In this document: piece by piece, positions 14,101 through 29,200 of the stretch
How the letters are laid out: each line of letters begins with the position of its first letter
Position numbering within the stretch: the stretch's first letter is position 1
NCBI RefSeq assembly: GCF_041146795.1
Contig: NC_135167.1
Coordinates: 8,786,954 to 8,850,953, forward strand
Length of the DNA: 64,000 nucleotides
Origin: Maylandia zebra
Taxonomy: Eukaryota; Chordata; Actinopteri; Cichliformes; Cichlidae
Direction of reading: 5' to 3'
Made by a program: the position numbers and the translations under genes
The notes under the pieces: model-generated
Database searches by the model: none
Told to the model about the DNA's origin: nothing
What the model saw: the letters and a program-made list of their open reading frames with translations, nothing else

Positions 14101-17100
14101 ACATACACACACAAATTCTTAGATTTCTGGAATATACACATATGTTCATGTGCACCCAAGCAGAGACACAAACAAACACAGACAAATAGAGGAATGTATG
14201 CAAACATAAAACACATAAAGACTCACACAAAACATGGACCGCAAAGGCCAGCATGTGGGCGATGAACCTTTTATGTTTCGAGACAAAGGCACAGCTGAAG
14301 CAGAGACAAGACCAGAGAGAGAGAGAGAGAGAGGAAAGCTGCAGGCTAAATACTGTATGTTTGACTTAACCAAAAGGTATTTTCAGAACCGCATCCAGAA
14401 ATTCCAACCATATGGGCACAATTATCTTATTTCTAAATTAAGCGGTAGCTCATTTGGAATCCTGTCGATGAGTTGTGACAGTGACACGAGGAAGGCGAAC
14501 GTGAGGGTGATCTGTTAACTGACAGTGTGCTGCTATGTGGTGGGCATGGGAAGAAAGGACCACCGATCAACCAGTCGGGCAGGCAGGCAGCCAGGTGGCC
14601 AGGCAGGCGACTCAGATAAACACTCACAGCCTTAGCTGAGAGTGTAGCCTGTAGTCATGCAGAAGCTTTTTAGTGAAATGCTGCCCCCATGTGTTGGCAG
14701 CCACAAATAACATGCTCCACAGTCACTCTCCTGGCGAGAGGAGTTGTACCTGAATGTGCCTCCTCCGGGGTCATTGAGCTTGTTTTTCTGATTCCCGGTG
14801 ATCTGAACAGGCAGGCCCATGGGACTTTTGCCTGCTTGGATTATGGCTCCCTTTCCCATTGTGCCTGTTAAAGAAAGGGGGGGGAACAAAGAAGAAAACA
14901 CTAAACAAAAAGGAAAGGTTTAATGTTATCATTGAAGTGTCCCCTTCTATCTGCATCAAATATTTATTCTGTCTAACGACTACCTTCAGCTGTCTCTGTC
15001 ATCCTCACAGGGGTGAGGGTGAGGGGCTGTCGCTCTCCCCAGGTTGGTGCGGAGAGCGTCGCTCTGTCAATATCACTGCACTTCACCGCCTTTCCTTACA
15101 CTCCTAAACCGCATCCTGCTCCGAGACACGTTTTCCAGAGAGGCACAAGGACTGCCAGAGTGAATTTAAACTTGATTTTAACAGGCATGTTCCTAGCCAA
15201 GAGGCACAGGAAAGTATTTTTAGAACTATCCCCGCATTCCAATTTATGGGCATAAAACAACCTACAGATCTTTCACTGCAGGCAATCTTGGGGAAGGGGG
15301 CAGATCAAATTTGTATGCACCTCCGATTGTACACACACGCACGCACACACACACTAACACAAACGCACAAGCACAAACAGGTACAAACACATACACTCAT
15401 TTCACACACCACTTGAGAGCACAGAGCTCTCTTAGGGGAGCGTTACACCCGGTTGGTGTTGGGGCGATATTTGTGGGCTTCTGTGGGAAGAGTGTTTGTG
15501 AATCAGTGTGAGTAAGCAGTAGCGCAAATGTTTGAGAAGGCTTTATAACCAGACAGGAAAAAAAAAAAACACAAAAAAAACACCTGTTCTCTCTATGGTT
15601 CCTGCCTGTTTACACATCCTTCAGCCTACCGAGAGAACATTTACGGTTTCACTAATGGCCATCTTAGGCTATATAACCTGTTTTATTGGTTCATCATTTA
15701 AACTAAGGCTGAACGTCTTTGAATATTTTTCCTGCAATGGTGTCTTAATCGAAGGATGTAAATATTGCATAACAGAATCAGAGGAAAACCGTGAGTCAAA
15801 GTTTCCAAAAATATAAAGAAATGTTTGTTCAATCTTTCATCTTTCTATACTTTAGTCCTCCAAATGCCTGGTATAAGAATGGGGATTGTACATGTAATTG
15901 AATTCAATCAAATGTGTCTGTAATAGGCCTGCAGATGTCTTACCTTGCGCTCTGATGGACTGCGTAATCACCACAGGCATCCGGACCTGGCCACCAACAG
16001 CGCCTCCTGTCTTGACACCCTGAGGAAGCAAAACTTTATTGTAGCATTTCTCAGAAGGAAACAATTGGAGAGAAGGAAGAGATAAAGAATGGAAATTAAA
16101 AAGGATGAAACTGAACACCTACTAAAGCATTGCTCAATTTTTGTGTGATCCCCAAAACCGAAAGTGAAAAATCAAACTTTTTGTCATAGTTGGATAGGAA
16201 AAAAACATAATCTGTAGACCTAGACCCACTTGAGTTTTGTATATTGATTTCTTTTCAATTGTAACACAGTGAAAATACCAGCAGTATATACAGAATAAAT
16301 GCATAATACATACAAGAGTGGTGAATTCTACAGTGGCTATCTCCACACAGTACAGAGAAACTAGAGATCAAATTAAATGCACAAGAAGGATGGATTTCTC
16401 CCACTGTATATGACCTACATTTTCTTGCATTTGCAGATAAGACAAAGGCAATAAAAAGTCAAGGCCACGGTGAAAAAGTAGTTGAGAAGAAGAAAAAGTA
16501 GTAGAAGAAGAAGGTGCGGGGGGTGGGAGAGTATGCTGGGCTATTAGAGTCACTTCCTTCCTTGGTAGCAGCTACGGGCCGAGCCTCAGGCTCAGCCATC
16601 CATTCCTACCAGTTTGCTTCTTGCTGCATATTTTTTAGCCTTGTTTTCCATTCCCTGACACATGCTATATTACTGTTCAAGCTACTGAAAAAAGACAGAG
16701 GCCATTTTCCCCAGAGATCCACTGCAGGGGTCTGCGAGTAAGGGGGGGAACGGGAGAAAAATACATTCAGAATGAGCAAAGATAGCTAGCACCTCTGGCC
16801 AGCTGGCGACACAGTTAAGAGAGAGGGGAAACCCTCAGGTAAGAAGTTTTAGAATCAGGGGCAGAAGGAATAACACTAAACCTAAACTGCTCATCTTTCA
16901 TATGATTCATATTTCCTACATTTAACATCTAGAGCGATCTTAAATGTTAGATGTTTTTTAGATTAAAGAATAACATGTTAGTTTTATGTAAAGAGAGAAA
17001 CAGATTTCAAACAATAATACAGAAAAAATACTATTTATGTCTATTTATTATTCATTAATTATTCATTTTCCTTGCTGTTGATGCCCAATAACTTGACCAG

Positions 17101-17321
17101 CAAAGTTAGAATATATTATTTCAACCTCTTAGCTCAAACATCCATAGAACATCACATGTACTGACGCTGCACACTGTTGCAATGAAGAATGAGCTGTTAT
17201 GGTATGTGGTGGTGCGGCCTACTTACACCTCTCGAGTTTTCATCAAGGCCATTCACCTCATATAAAATTTGCCCCAAGGAAGTTTATGGTCTAGTTCCCA
17301 TATAGCTTTTGGCACAATACA

Positions 17322-17372
<51 letters not shown>

Positions 17373-17763
17373 TTAAAAATATCTAATTTTGATTTTCTAA
17401 ATAATGTCTTTATTAAGTGGTCTATCCTCCATGTGTTTAGAAATGTAGAATACTTCTTTTTTTATCTAATTAAACCCCTGACATTTGAAACACAGCATTG
17501 TTTCAAATGTTGTGGGTTCAAAACCAAAAATGATTGTGGCTTATTGGATATCCTGGAGCATTAATTGTAATTAAATAAGAAACCTTAAATAATGTAAGCC
17601 CACATCTATATACTCTACTTTACTACAACAAGAAATCTTTCCCATAACACTGTAGTATGAACAGATTTTTTTTAGGCTAATTCAACTAGCGTTCTGGTTT
17701 CAGACTGTTGACGTGCCAGCGGCGATCATTTACTAATGTTTTGTGTGATAGCTTATGTTGCGG

Positions 17764-17829
<66 letters not shown>

Positions 17830-17836
17830 AGGGAGG

Positions 17837-17872
<36 letters not shown>

Positions 17873-20489
17873 AGGGGAGAGCGAGAGACCAGAGGCATGT
17901 TCTGGACATAGACTGCGGCCGCCACATTGCTTTAAAATTGACCTGGGGCTGACCTAGTTACCTCGCTTCACCCTTCAACGGTTAACGGGTAGAGGGAGAG
18001 AAATGAGAGGGTGATGCGGGGGCAGATACAGTGAAAGGCATGGAGAGAAAGTGTGTGTATGCAAGTGACAGCCCAAGTAAACCAGGAAGGAGTGAGCGAA
18101 GAAAAAGGGAGGGAGAAGGAAAGAGAAACAGAGAGAGAGAAATACAAAAGAGACACCCCTCTAGCTTGCCCACTACTCTGCCTGGACCAGACCAATCTGA
18201 GTCTGACCTCACTTGACCCATCTGTAGACATCTGGGCTCTGTGGGGTTGCATGATTCTCAATGTACAAGCACATCTGCACACACAGACACAAACACACGT
18301 TCAGTATCCACAACGCGGTTATTATAGTTAACTAAAACTATACCACGATCTGAAACTGGGGATAGAAAACTAACAGAAAATAACTAACAAAAATACCAAA
18401 CCAATTAGAAATATAGAGGAAAGGTCCATGTTATTAGTCTTTGCTAATATTGTCATATTATTCAATACATTAAGTAAAAGAAGGCATTGACTCTGAGCCA
18501 GGTTTTTGTTCTGCAATACCTTGTCTGAACTTATTAAATCTGCTCCTGGCACTACCGACTACAGTATTATGATTATAAAGGCTAATATTAATTAAAAAAA
18601 TTTAAACATTTCAAATATAACTGAAACAATCAAATCAAATCTGGAAACTAAATCAGACAAACGGTAAAAAAAAACAAAGAAAAAGTAAGGCTGTTGCTTC
18701 TTGGTACAGTCCCCCTCTGTCATGGTACTGCGTCTTTGACCCTGAAATATGAATTTTGTTGGGACTTTGAATTCTTTTCTACCTTTAGGTGCAAAGCTCG
18801 GCCTCTTTTTGTGACACTGACAAACAGACAGGAGGCCAAGCTGGAGGTGGCAGAGTAGAGGATGTTAAGATTTTCAGTAGGAGTCACCAGAATGGACAAG
18901 ATTAGAAATGAGTATATCAGAGGGACAGCACAGGTTGAGCGTTTGGAGACAAAGTTAGAGGGGCAAGGTTGAGATGGTCTCAACCTTTTCTATAATCTCT
19001 TGTGTTTCTCCGAGCCTTCCCCCTTGTCTCCCCTGTGTCAAGTTCAAGTGTGTTAGAGTCTTGTCTCTTTGTCAGTCAGTGACTTCCAGGTTTATTTTGG
19101 TAGTCTTTTGTCTTCTTGGTCTTGTTCCTAACTGTCTTAATTGTCTTCAGCTGTTCCTCGTTCCCCACCTGTTCCCTATTCCCCTGATTAGCTCTTAGAG
19201 CGTGTCAGTTTGTATAAATAGGCAACAATTTCACATTGCCCTTTTGTTGTAGTGTCTGTGTTTCCTCAGTGTGTGCGCTCAGCCCAGGTTTCGTGGCGTT
19301 TCGATGTTTTTGTAGGTTTACTTCCTGTCGTTTTTTGAATCTCCTGCTTCTTTGATTCCTGTACACAAATAATCATGACACTTTTATAATCTGCAACATA
19401 TGGGTGTGACTAACCATCACAGAGACTGTACTGCATACCAAGAATCATATCACAGATTTGTAGGACAGATGGTGGTGTTAAACTGTTTCCATTAAACTGG
19501 GGAAAGGATCTTTAAATAGTCCTTCAGAAAGCTCACAAAGACATATAATACAGTCCTCTGTGTTAGGCATATGTATTCCTAGCTTAATGTAATGCCTCCA
19601 AATGACTTCTTTGTGGAATAACTGAACCTTCATGTTTAAAACTACTTTAGTCTGACAACAAAATCCTCCAAATTCACTGACAAATTTTTCAAAATCCTAC
19701 AAATAAAGAGACAAACCTTATGTCATAGCTTTAAAAGACCTACTATGTGGTGTTGTGTGGGTGTATTGTGCTGCTTTCAGGTGAATTCAGGTGTCACAGC
19801 TGACTTCACTCAGCATTCAGCATTCACGTATAAAAAGCCAGTGAGAGCAGCTGGTCAGCCTGGTGATCGAGCTTCATAAGTGTTGGGAGTTGATATCATG
19901 CTTGTGAAGAAGTGTGGTATCAATGAATAATCTGTTGTTGCCTTATTATTTTTTATTTTATTCTTAGACATAGCTTAGCTTTCCCATCTTTTAAAATTAA
20001 ACCTTTCTGTTAAAAAGTTGTTTTATTTCTCCATATGCTTTCTCTGGCTCTTTCTCCAACCCAGACATTGTTATTAGTACTTCTTCTCACCTCCCATTTT
20101 GAGCAACTTAACAGTGTAACAGCAAAGTTTGTAAATTGAGTACCTCTAATTGGATACTTGTGCTTTGCCATCTGCTATGGTCAGTGGAGCCACTTGCACA
20201 TTACGCAAACAACCTATAAGACAAAATAAATATTTTCTAAAGACAGAAAATGGGTAGGCCTGGGTCACCCTTTCCCTTTTTTTTTTTTTTTAAATATATG
20301 AGTCCTCAGTGAATCTGTGAGTTGGGTGTCACACTGTGACTTGCTCCAAAATAACAAAACCCATCATCAACAAGCACACTACCCCCAGCAGGTTGGATTC
20401 ATTGCATTTTACCATTTTTTAAATGCATGGTGGGCTGTTGTGGGAAAATGCGTCACATTTACTGTACAACTTCTGCTCTATCAGACACC

Positions 20490-20520
<31 letters not shown>

Positions 20521-22822
20521 CACATTTCCTGGACATGGCTAAAAAAACAAAAAACAAATGAAACACATATGAACATTTACACATTTTAGGATCGATCTTT
20601 ATATTTGCTATGTTTTACTTCAAAGATCACATGTAGTTTCATTTGGACTGTGATGTTGGGGAACAAACTCTTGTGTTTGGACAAAAAAGTTTTAAAAAGC
20701 AACTCCCAATTTAAACATTGTGATGACTGTGTCTGCACTGGATACTCTTCCAACTGGGCCACGTTATACATACCATTGCAGCTGCATGTCCGAGCGTCCC
20801 AGCGGGCAATGCACTGGCACCCGTAGTGGTGCTGACACTATTAGGGTGGCGTATACGGACAGCTGGCCCAGCGACGATGGCAGGAGGGGTGCCACAGGGT
20901 GCTGGTTTTAGTCCCTGCTGCGGGGGCTGGATCAGAGACTGCTGACTATTCAGCAAAGACAGCCTCAGGGCTGGGAGGCTCTTCTGTTGATGGATAGAGG
21001 GCAGCCAGAGTTTACAGTCATATAGAGAAATAGACATGCATTACAAAGCACCATACACAGCTGCAACAACTACCGCTGTGGTCACTGGCTAATTTAGCAT
21101 AATGCTATCAAAAAAATATGGCTATAGACAGCTAAAAAATATCTGCAGATGCATGTGACCACATGTTTGTAGAATGTTTGCACAATGATTCATGTGACTT
21201 TTATTTGTTATTTAAAAAATGCTTATTTGTGTGCTGAAATTGTTTAATTTGCATTCAGGATAATAAACCTACAGTATGCTTAAAACTGTATACAGTGTTA
21301 CCATAACTATTAGCATGATAACTCACTGTCAGTTGACCTAAGGAGCTGATGTCGTTCGCTAGAGAATATTTTAGGGCAGATTTTTGACGTAAATGACCTA
21401 ACATTGCCTGACACCATGTGTTTGTGGCCCTGTTGGGCGGGTGAGTGCCTTGATGTGATGCTCATCATGGCTGGCTGAAAAAAACCTGCTGGCTACTGGA
21501 ATGGCTGCAGGGGGCACCGTCACCGCAGTCAGAAGTCAGGCCAGAGGGAGGGTGTGTGTGTGTGTCTCATTCAACTGTCAGACCAGGCTAACATTGACTG
21601 TGGTCCCATGCAAAGAACTACTTTAGGGGGATCATTTCAGAAAAATCTATGAGGGGCAGCTTAAGGAGCCAAGTTAGGGAATAAGTAGAGGTGAAAGATA
21701 AGGGGCAGTTCAGAAAACAATTTTAGGGGTCAATTTCAAGTAGACCCCAGGACCCAGAATTGGTTAAGCACAAGAAAATGGATGGATGGATGGATGGATG
21801 GATGAGAATTTCAAGTATCTACAGGTGCTATAAACTGAATAAACAGGCCCAAGGTTAAGAAGACTACTTGATGACAGAGGTGTAGGGTTCAATGTTAGAT
21901 AGGCACTTTCAGAGACTTATAAAGAAGATGAGCTCAATGAGCCATTGCATTAGTCAGTGTAGGAATCAGTTTTATGGATGATATAGCTTAGGAAGAAGGT
22001 TAAAAAAAAGAAGTTAACTAGCAAGAACCTCACCTTGAGAAAGGGTACCAGGTAAGGCTGCGGAGATGACTTGAGCTCTGTCTGTAGTCGGCTGGTGAAC
22101 TCTTCCGGTTCGATTTTGGCATCCTGTCAGGTTAAGAGTAAAGAATATATTAAATTTCAAAAGAGAAGCCATGCAGTACACCAGAGGGTATAAGCACAGT
22201 TAGATGAAAGCCCATCACCAGAAGGAATCATCAACCATTCCATCCTGAAACTTCAGGGTACAACTTAAGGTGCACATTTTGTATGAGATGAAAATTCATG
22301 ACACAGAAAAGAGACTTTCGGAAAGAGTTTCATGCTGCCATCTACAGGTAGGAAATATTTAATACAACGACACAGAAAAGTGTCAATTTTAATGTAAAAT
22401 TTAAAATATGTTACACCGCAAAACAAAAAGGGAAAAAAAAAACCCAAAACAATGGACTCACACTTACCATGTTATGATTTCATTAAATTAGTTAGATACA
22501 TGAGAAACATGGTGTTAAAATTATTTGCCTACAAAAAAAAGAGGTATACGGCAGGTCCTTAGCAGTTTTTGTAAATCTAATACTTGCCCCAAAATTGTCC
22601 CATCTAAACAAGTGATATTATTTAGTTTTTCCTATATGATATGAACAGCGTTTTGTGAAGCTCACCAGAAGGTCCTGAACAAGAGCCTTGACGTTCTTAG
22701 ACGTCTCGGGGGACGGAGAATTGTGAGATGCCAGCTTGATAAGTGTGGCCAGGAAATTCTTACACTTCTTAACATTCTCTTGCATTTCCTGTTGAAGACA
22801 ACAAAATAATTCATTTTCTATA

Positions 22823-22890
<68 letters not shown>

Positions 22891-23117
22891 AACCCCAGTG
22901 ACACCACTACCAAATCCCAACCTCAAAGTCGCTGTGTAAAACAATGGATCAGAACATAAGCAGAGAGGAAGTGGCCCTATAACTGCGGTGCATGTCCTTA
23001 AATATTAACTTAAAGAGTGGAATTAACTTGGCTGATAAAAGAGGCTGAAAAGTATCTGTCACAACTCAGTGAATAGTCTACATTCAGGACATTAAAATGT
23101 AGCACCTGGGTTGACAG

Positions 23118-23202
<85 letters not shown>

Positions 23203-26200
23203 AGAATATGCATACATGTGACTTCATGGTAAATCTGTGCTTCTGTCTTTCTATGTCCTTGGGTCAGTACGCAATAGTGTGAATGTATGAGCGCAAGCAT
23301 GTGCAAGACTCTTTGTCCATGGCCAGCTGTGTGACGTGGTGTAGCTGTAGGTCCGGGTCTGAGCTTGTGACACAGCCAGCCTCCTGGCAGCTGTGACAGT
23401 GCCCTCACCCTTTAGGGTGGCATGTGGGCGGTAGTGGAGGAGGATGAGAGGAGGGCAGTGTGGCAAAGGAAACAGACCTGGGATGCGACAGAAGCTCCAG
23501 AGGCCGTGGCAATTCCCGGCTGTGCAGGCTGCACTGGCTGGGAGGCAGGCTGGGCCGGGGCCTGGGGAGGCAAAACCACGGGGGTCTGCTGCGGAGCCGT
23601 CACAGCCACGACCGGTGCCACAGGGCCCTTCTGGAAGAGCAAGGAAGAGACAGAGAGATAAACAGGACGTGACGCCTCGCTCCCAGCAAGGCCACAGAGA
23701 ACAGGAGGCAGGCGCCACAGCGCTCCTGTCACATCTGGTGTCCTTACTTTGGTGGACATCTCTTAACAGACAAGGAGGAAGAAGGGGAGGAGGTGACAAG
23801 CTAGAGGCAGGGAAGCACAGGAGCACATCAAAGCTTTTCTAAATCGTCACCCACCTGACTTGGAAGATCTGTAACAAATGTTGGCTACCCATAATGATGT
23901 GTGCGCAGTTGAATAAAATTCATATACACAATTTTGCTCATGAGGTGCCAACAGCAGTCTCTCACTCTAAGGCCCTCATCACCTCTTTTAAATCTCTCAG
24001 GGCCTGTTCACACTTGGCAATAAAATACATCTTATGTGACGTGGTCATAAGTGGACAGCTCTAAATACAGGTGTGAATACAGCCAGATGAAGGGGACACA
24101 TTAAGGTCCTATCATTTGAGTGACATATACTGTAGATGGTAACAAGGCTACGTGTACAGTTATATTTGTGATGTGACTATGTAGTGTAGTTTTGGTTAAA
24201 TCAAAACAATCCGAATTTGATCTGGATCAGAGGATACTGTGTTCTAGTTCCTTGCCAATAAGTGCCAGTATTTAGTACAGGTTATGCATTATGTGTAGCT
24301 AGGGCATCAATGCAGGGGACTCATACTTTCCTTTTTTTGTCTGCACACTTTGAAAATAAATGGTTTGACCTTCTAAGACCCTTTTTGTTTTGGAATCACT
24401 TTTAAATTCTTCTAGGTATTTGCAATTAACTGGACCTGACATCCATATAATCTAAGGATCCTCTTTCCTGTAACAACAGGAAGTTGTTACTTCGTTACAT
24501 AATTGATATATACTTAAAAAAAAATGTCCCCATGATTTTTTTGCTGTTACTAAATAAATTTTAATTATAGTAGTTAGTATTAGTGCTTACATCAGGTATA
24601 ATATATACAGAAAAGGGTTTTACTAAAATTTCCTCCGAAATACTAGAAGTCAATTATCAGCTTGTACACAACCTTCAAGTAAACTTTAGACTCAGTCAGC
24701 ACTATTTCTAGGCAGTTATCTGGTATAGCAAAGGAAAAAAATGCCAGGCAGAGGACTGAATAACATGTCAGGAGGAGTTGTCTCACTGGGCGGAGTGCAG
24801 GGCAGGAGGAGGAAGAAGAAGAAGAAGAGGAAGAAGAAGTCTGTAGGGCAGGGCTGGAAGGAGTAGGAGAAGGAGACGGTGCCATCTTGGCTGGGGTCAA
24901 AGGACATTGCCTGCTGGCCTGAGAGGTCACAGGAGATTGCTGGAAAAAGGAGAACAGAAGAAAAAGGAAGAGGAAAAAGAGACAGAACTCAGAATAAATA
25001 TATCAGAGGAAGTAGGTGACGAAAGAGAAACAGGAGAGATAACTGAATACAAGCCACCTTAAAAGATACAAAGGAAGAAACACAGCGACAGTGATGCTGT
25101 GCCAGTTTCAGCTGTGAAAGAAAAGAGTGAGGAGGAAGGATGGCAGCCAGAGAAAAGACGGGGGAAAGTGTGAGAGAGGGAGAGAGAGACAGGGCAACAG
25201 AATAAGAAAAGAGCAGTATCGTGCCTTGCAGACAGATGAGAAAAGGTCATGACAGCAGGAAAGAAGAAGGAAGGTGGCAGCATGTTGTCGACATGAAGAT
25301 TTAACTCAAGAAAGCACTTTGGTCAGGTGGCGCTGGCTCACAGTGACGTACTACTGGGGTCTGATTCCAGAGGAGACCTACATCAATCAGCGACGACACT
25401 GAAACTACTGACAGGTAAAGGGAATAACACTGATGATTTCATTACAGTGAAATGCTTTGCTGGGAAACCTTGAGTTATCCATTGACTAAATAAATGTGTC
25501 CTTTTACAGGAGAAATATTCAAACTTTGAATATAATAAAAAAATAAAAATAATTTTAAAAAGCAAATACATGTGAAAAATAGGTGGATGTGGTAGAGGCA
25601 AACAAGGTCATGCAGTAAGGAGGCTGTTTCGTAAGGACAACCATCACTTGCTGTCAGCTAACAGGTGCAACATGAGGCTCAGGGGACCTGCACGGACCTG
25701 TGGAGAGTAACTGAACAACCAACAGACAGGTAACTATTAATGATCCTTCAACAGGTTCACTTACAGAAGACCTTAAAAAGTTACTTTTTGTACAAAAAGA
25801 TTTATGTAATCATCTTAGCTCAAGAACTAAATTTGGAGTGAGTCTGAGATTTTAAGGAGGACTGAAAATGCCCTGCTACTGAAAACAAAAGAAACCCTGG
25901 AGGTGCTCTTGATCTGTAATACAACAAATAACACAAACCAAAAGCAAAATCGTATATGAAATTAAAATATAGATCATCACCTAGCCCTAAGCTGAGTCCA
26001 GAGACTCATGGTGACAGAGAGGTTATAAAAACCCAAATATTGGTGCACACCCAATTATTGCAAAGGCACTCCCCAACAGCAGTGGCCTCCCAGGAAGAAT
26101 AACGCCACACTACAAAAACTGCTCAGGATTCGAACATGGCAAAGAGAACCAAGGGGGTGATGTGGCCTTGAATCACAAAACAGGGCTGATGATGAGACCC

Positions 26201-29200
26201 CAGTATAGCACGTAAAGTTCATGCATTTATTACTTCAAGCATGGACTACTGTAATTCGTTATTATCAGGATGTCCTAAAAACTCCCCGAAAAGCCTTCAG
26301 TTAATCCAAAATTCTGCAGCAAGAGTACTGACTCTTGCTGCAGAATGTATGTTGCTGGAGGATTCCCATGATGCATTGAGTATTTCTTCAGTCACCTTTC
26401 TCACTCACTATGTGTTGACAAACCTCCCTGCACTGAATCACACTTGTTAATCTCTGGCTCTCTTCTACAGCATGTCTTTTATCCTGTCTTCCTTCTCTCA
26501 CCCCAACCGGTCGCGGCAGTTTGCTGCCCCTCCCTGAGTCTGGTTCTGCCGGAGGTTTCTTCCTGTTAACAGGGAGTTTTTCCTTCCCACTGTCGCCAAA
26601 GTGCTTGCTCATAGGGGGTCATATGATTGTTGGGTTTTTCTCTGTATGTATTATTGTATGGTCTACCTTAAAACATAAAGTGACTTGAGGTGATTGTTCT
26701 TGTGATTTGGTGCTGTATAAATAACACTAAATTGAATTAAACTGAAATATATATTGCCAAATTTCTTCTGCGAGGTGACAATTTTGGCTGAATGATGACC
26801 AACATTGCCACAATGAAAAAAAAAAAAGAGAAATCCTTTCTTCCTTCACTTCAAGCCTTCAAGCTTGGGTCCTCTATCTGTTTAACCAATACAGATATTA
26901 GCATCTAAATACTCACCTAACCTTGATGTTGGCACCAAGGAAAATATGTAAAAACAAAGGGCATCAAGTACAGTATATTAACAGTATCAGATTTAAAGTT
27001 TGAACCTGCCTACATTTAAAAGACCACAGATATTTGTGTACAACACACCTGACCATCGCATTTTAATGTTTTATTAAACTTGATATGCACTACGAGTGAG
27101 ATAATGAGCAAATTAATGGATGAATAGAAGACCTAACAAACACACAAATGGGTTAGTCAACAAATAATTAAACAGAAAAATGAATATGACTTTTCTGAAA
27201 CTCACCTTTCACTATTAAGTGTCAATGACTGTATAAAACATTCCTCTTATTATTATGCTTTTATACAGTCTAGAATTTCCACTGTAAGTTGTTGCAGAAA
27301 AGTAAGGCAATACTGCAAGCAATTTATTAAGGCACACTTTACTATAACAGAGACAAAACCAATGAGTGCAAAAGGATCACACAGAATACACAAGTAGGAA
27401 TTAATCACTCAACTCATACAGATAAATTATGTTTAGGGATATTTCAGCAGATTCTCTTTAGTACCGTATTACTCTAGCTCATTAGATTTCAAATGACACA
27501 TTAACTGGGAGCTTAAATTGCTGACTCCGAGTTGCAATTTGAGGATGTTTACATGCATACTGTTTGTACTATAAACAAAAATTTTCATCACATATTTACG
27601 CAGGGCCAAAAGCACTCAGACAACTCAAATATTTCTTAGGTATGTTAGCTTGTTTTGTTGTTAACCCAGGCATAAAAATGCAAACTACGGGCACACAGAT
27701 TATTAAAAGGCTGAAAAACCTGAATAAATCAGATGCACAGTAGCATGAACATACTACATACTAGCATGAAGTATAAATTCAGGTTAGGCTGCAAAATCTG
27801 TGGAATAGGTTCAAAGCACAGTGACATATCGAAATACGGTATGCGCATTGCGCAATTGAATGAAGACTGGAAGAATGAATGGAACTTGACAAATGCAGCA
27901 TTTATAAAAGGATTCATGCTAGTGCTGAAATGTGTCGTAACCTAAGATTGTTTGCTAACATATGAAAAGCAGAAGAACGAATGAGGAGGACAGTGCCAAG
28001 TGCCACAAAGCCAAAGAGGTTCATCTCTTACTCACACACACCACACAGACAAACGTTCATAAACACTTCCTGGCTGCTTCCCTGCTACCCTGTCTATTAG
28101 TCAAAACAACCCAGGAGGGCCTCAACCCTGACCTCTGGCACTCAGCCTTCCATTCACAGACAGACCAAAGCACGCTAACAGACACAAATTCGTGCACACG
28201 ATTAACTGCACTTGTCACAGACAGAAGAAAAGAAACAAAGACTACAGTGCAGAGGAGAAGAAGTGGGATAAGAAAGAAGGAGGAGGGGGTTTGCCTCCAC
28301 TAAAAGTTTAGTAGGATCCAAATGAATGTTACACTGAAGAGTTGGAGGAAGTGAGTGTATGAGAGATGAGGCGATGGGGGTAAGGAGGGTGATGCTAAGA
28401 GCCACAGGGTGCATCCCACCGCTAGCTATGCCACTTTCTCGCTCACTCTCTCTCCCTCAGACAGACACACGCACACAAACGCACTTGAGAACCAAAGCCT
28501 TGTTAGCTTTTTAAAATAATCAGGCAGTTGGATGATGAATGATTTAACAGGTATGGAAGGAAGGAAGCTCAGGATGCCTTCCGTTTCTCCCCTTAGGGTC
28601 ATGGGAAGAGTGACAGGCCGACAGAGGGGTTGAGCTCTGGGAATAAACACCATTCCCTTTCATTTCCCTGCTACTGCTTTTCCTGTCGAGATGGCAACGC
28701 CGCAGCCCACTAATTTGTCATCAACTGTGAGAGGCGATGACAATCTGCGACTTTCTTTTGAAAAGGGTTCGTATCAGGGTGGATATAGGTTGGCTGACTA
28801 TGAGCAGAGAGGATTGTTGTGCAGCTAATGCAGAATTCTGTTCATGACGTTTAAGGAGATGAATGTCTGACCATGCTCTGTGTGACACTGACTCTGATTC
28901 ACAGTTTACAGTTTTTTACACTATGAAAGTAACAGAGCACCTGAGGTTAGACTTAGGTTTGAAATATATCACATTATGTCTCTCAGTTCAGTCCTACCTG
29001 AAAATGTAATACTACCCACTATAGAGCACAATAACACTAAACACCTGAACACTAAAGTTTACAACGATACTTTGCATTATATGTATATAACATTATAGGC
29101 TTAAATTCAACATCAGTTCTTCTTGCACCTTATGTAAGAGCAGTGAAACTCTCTTCAGTCTCTATTTTAATTTCATATAAAGTTGTAAAACTGAGAGAAA

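Larger units (their letters stand above)
16020..20773. other. taf4 intron between exons 7 and 8
   Basis: 4.8 kb with no supported exon. Contains several simple repeats (listed separately) and a possible solo LTR near 19000-19381. Confidence 0.5.

Noticed and set aside
17686..17957. Cluster of ORFs with Cys-Val and Ser-Leu runs
   Set aside because: All read through the compound GT/GA microsatellite.
23010..23408. 132-codon ORF with a Thr-His run
   Set aside because: Generated by the (TG)n microsatellite; no other support.
23251..23826. 191-codon minus-strand ORF
   Set aside because: Overlaps taf4 exon 4 in another frame and has biased, low-complexity residues without family motifs.
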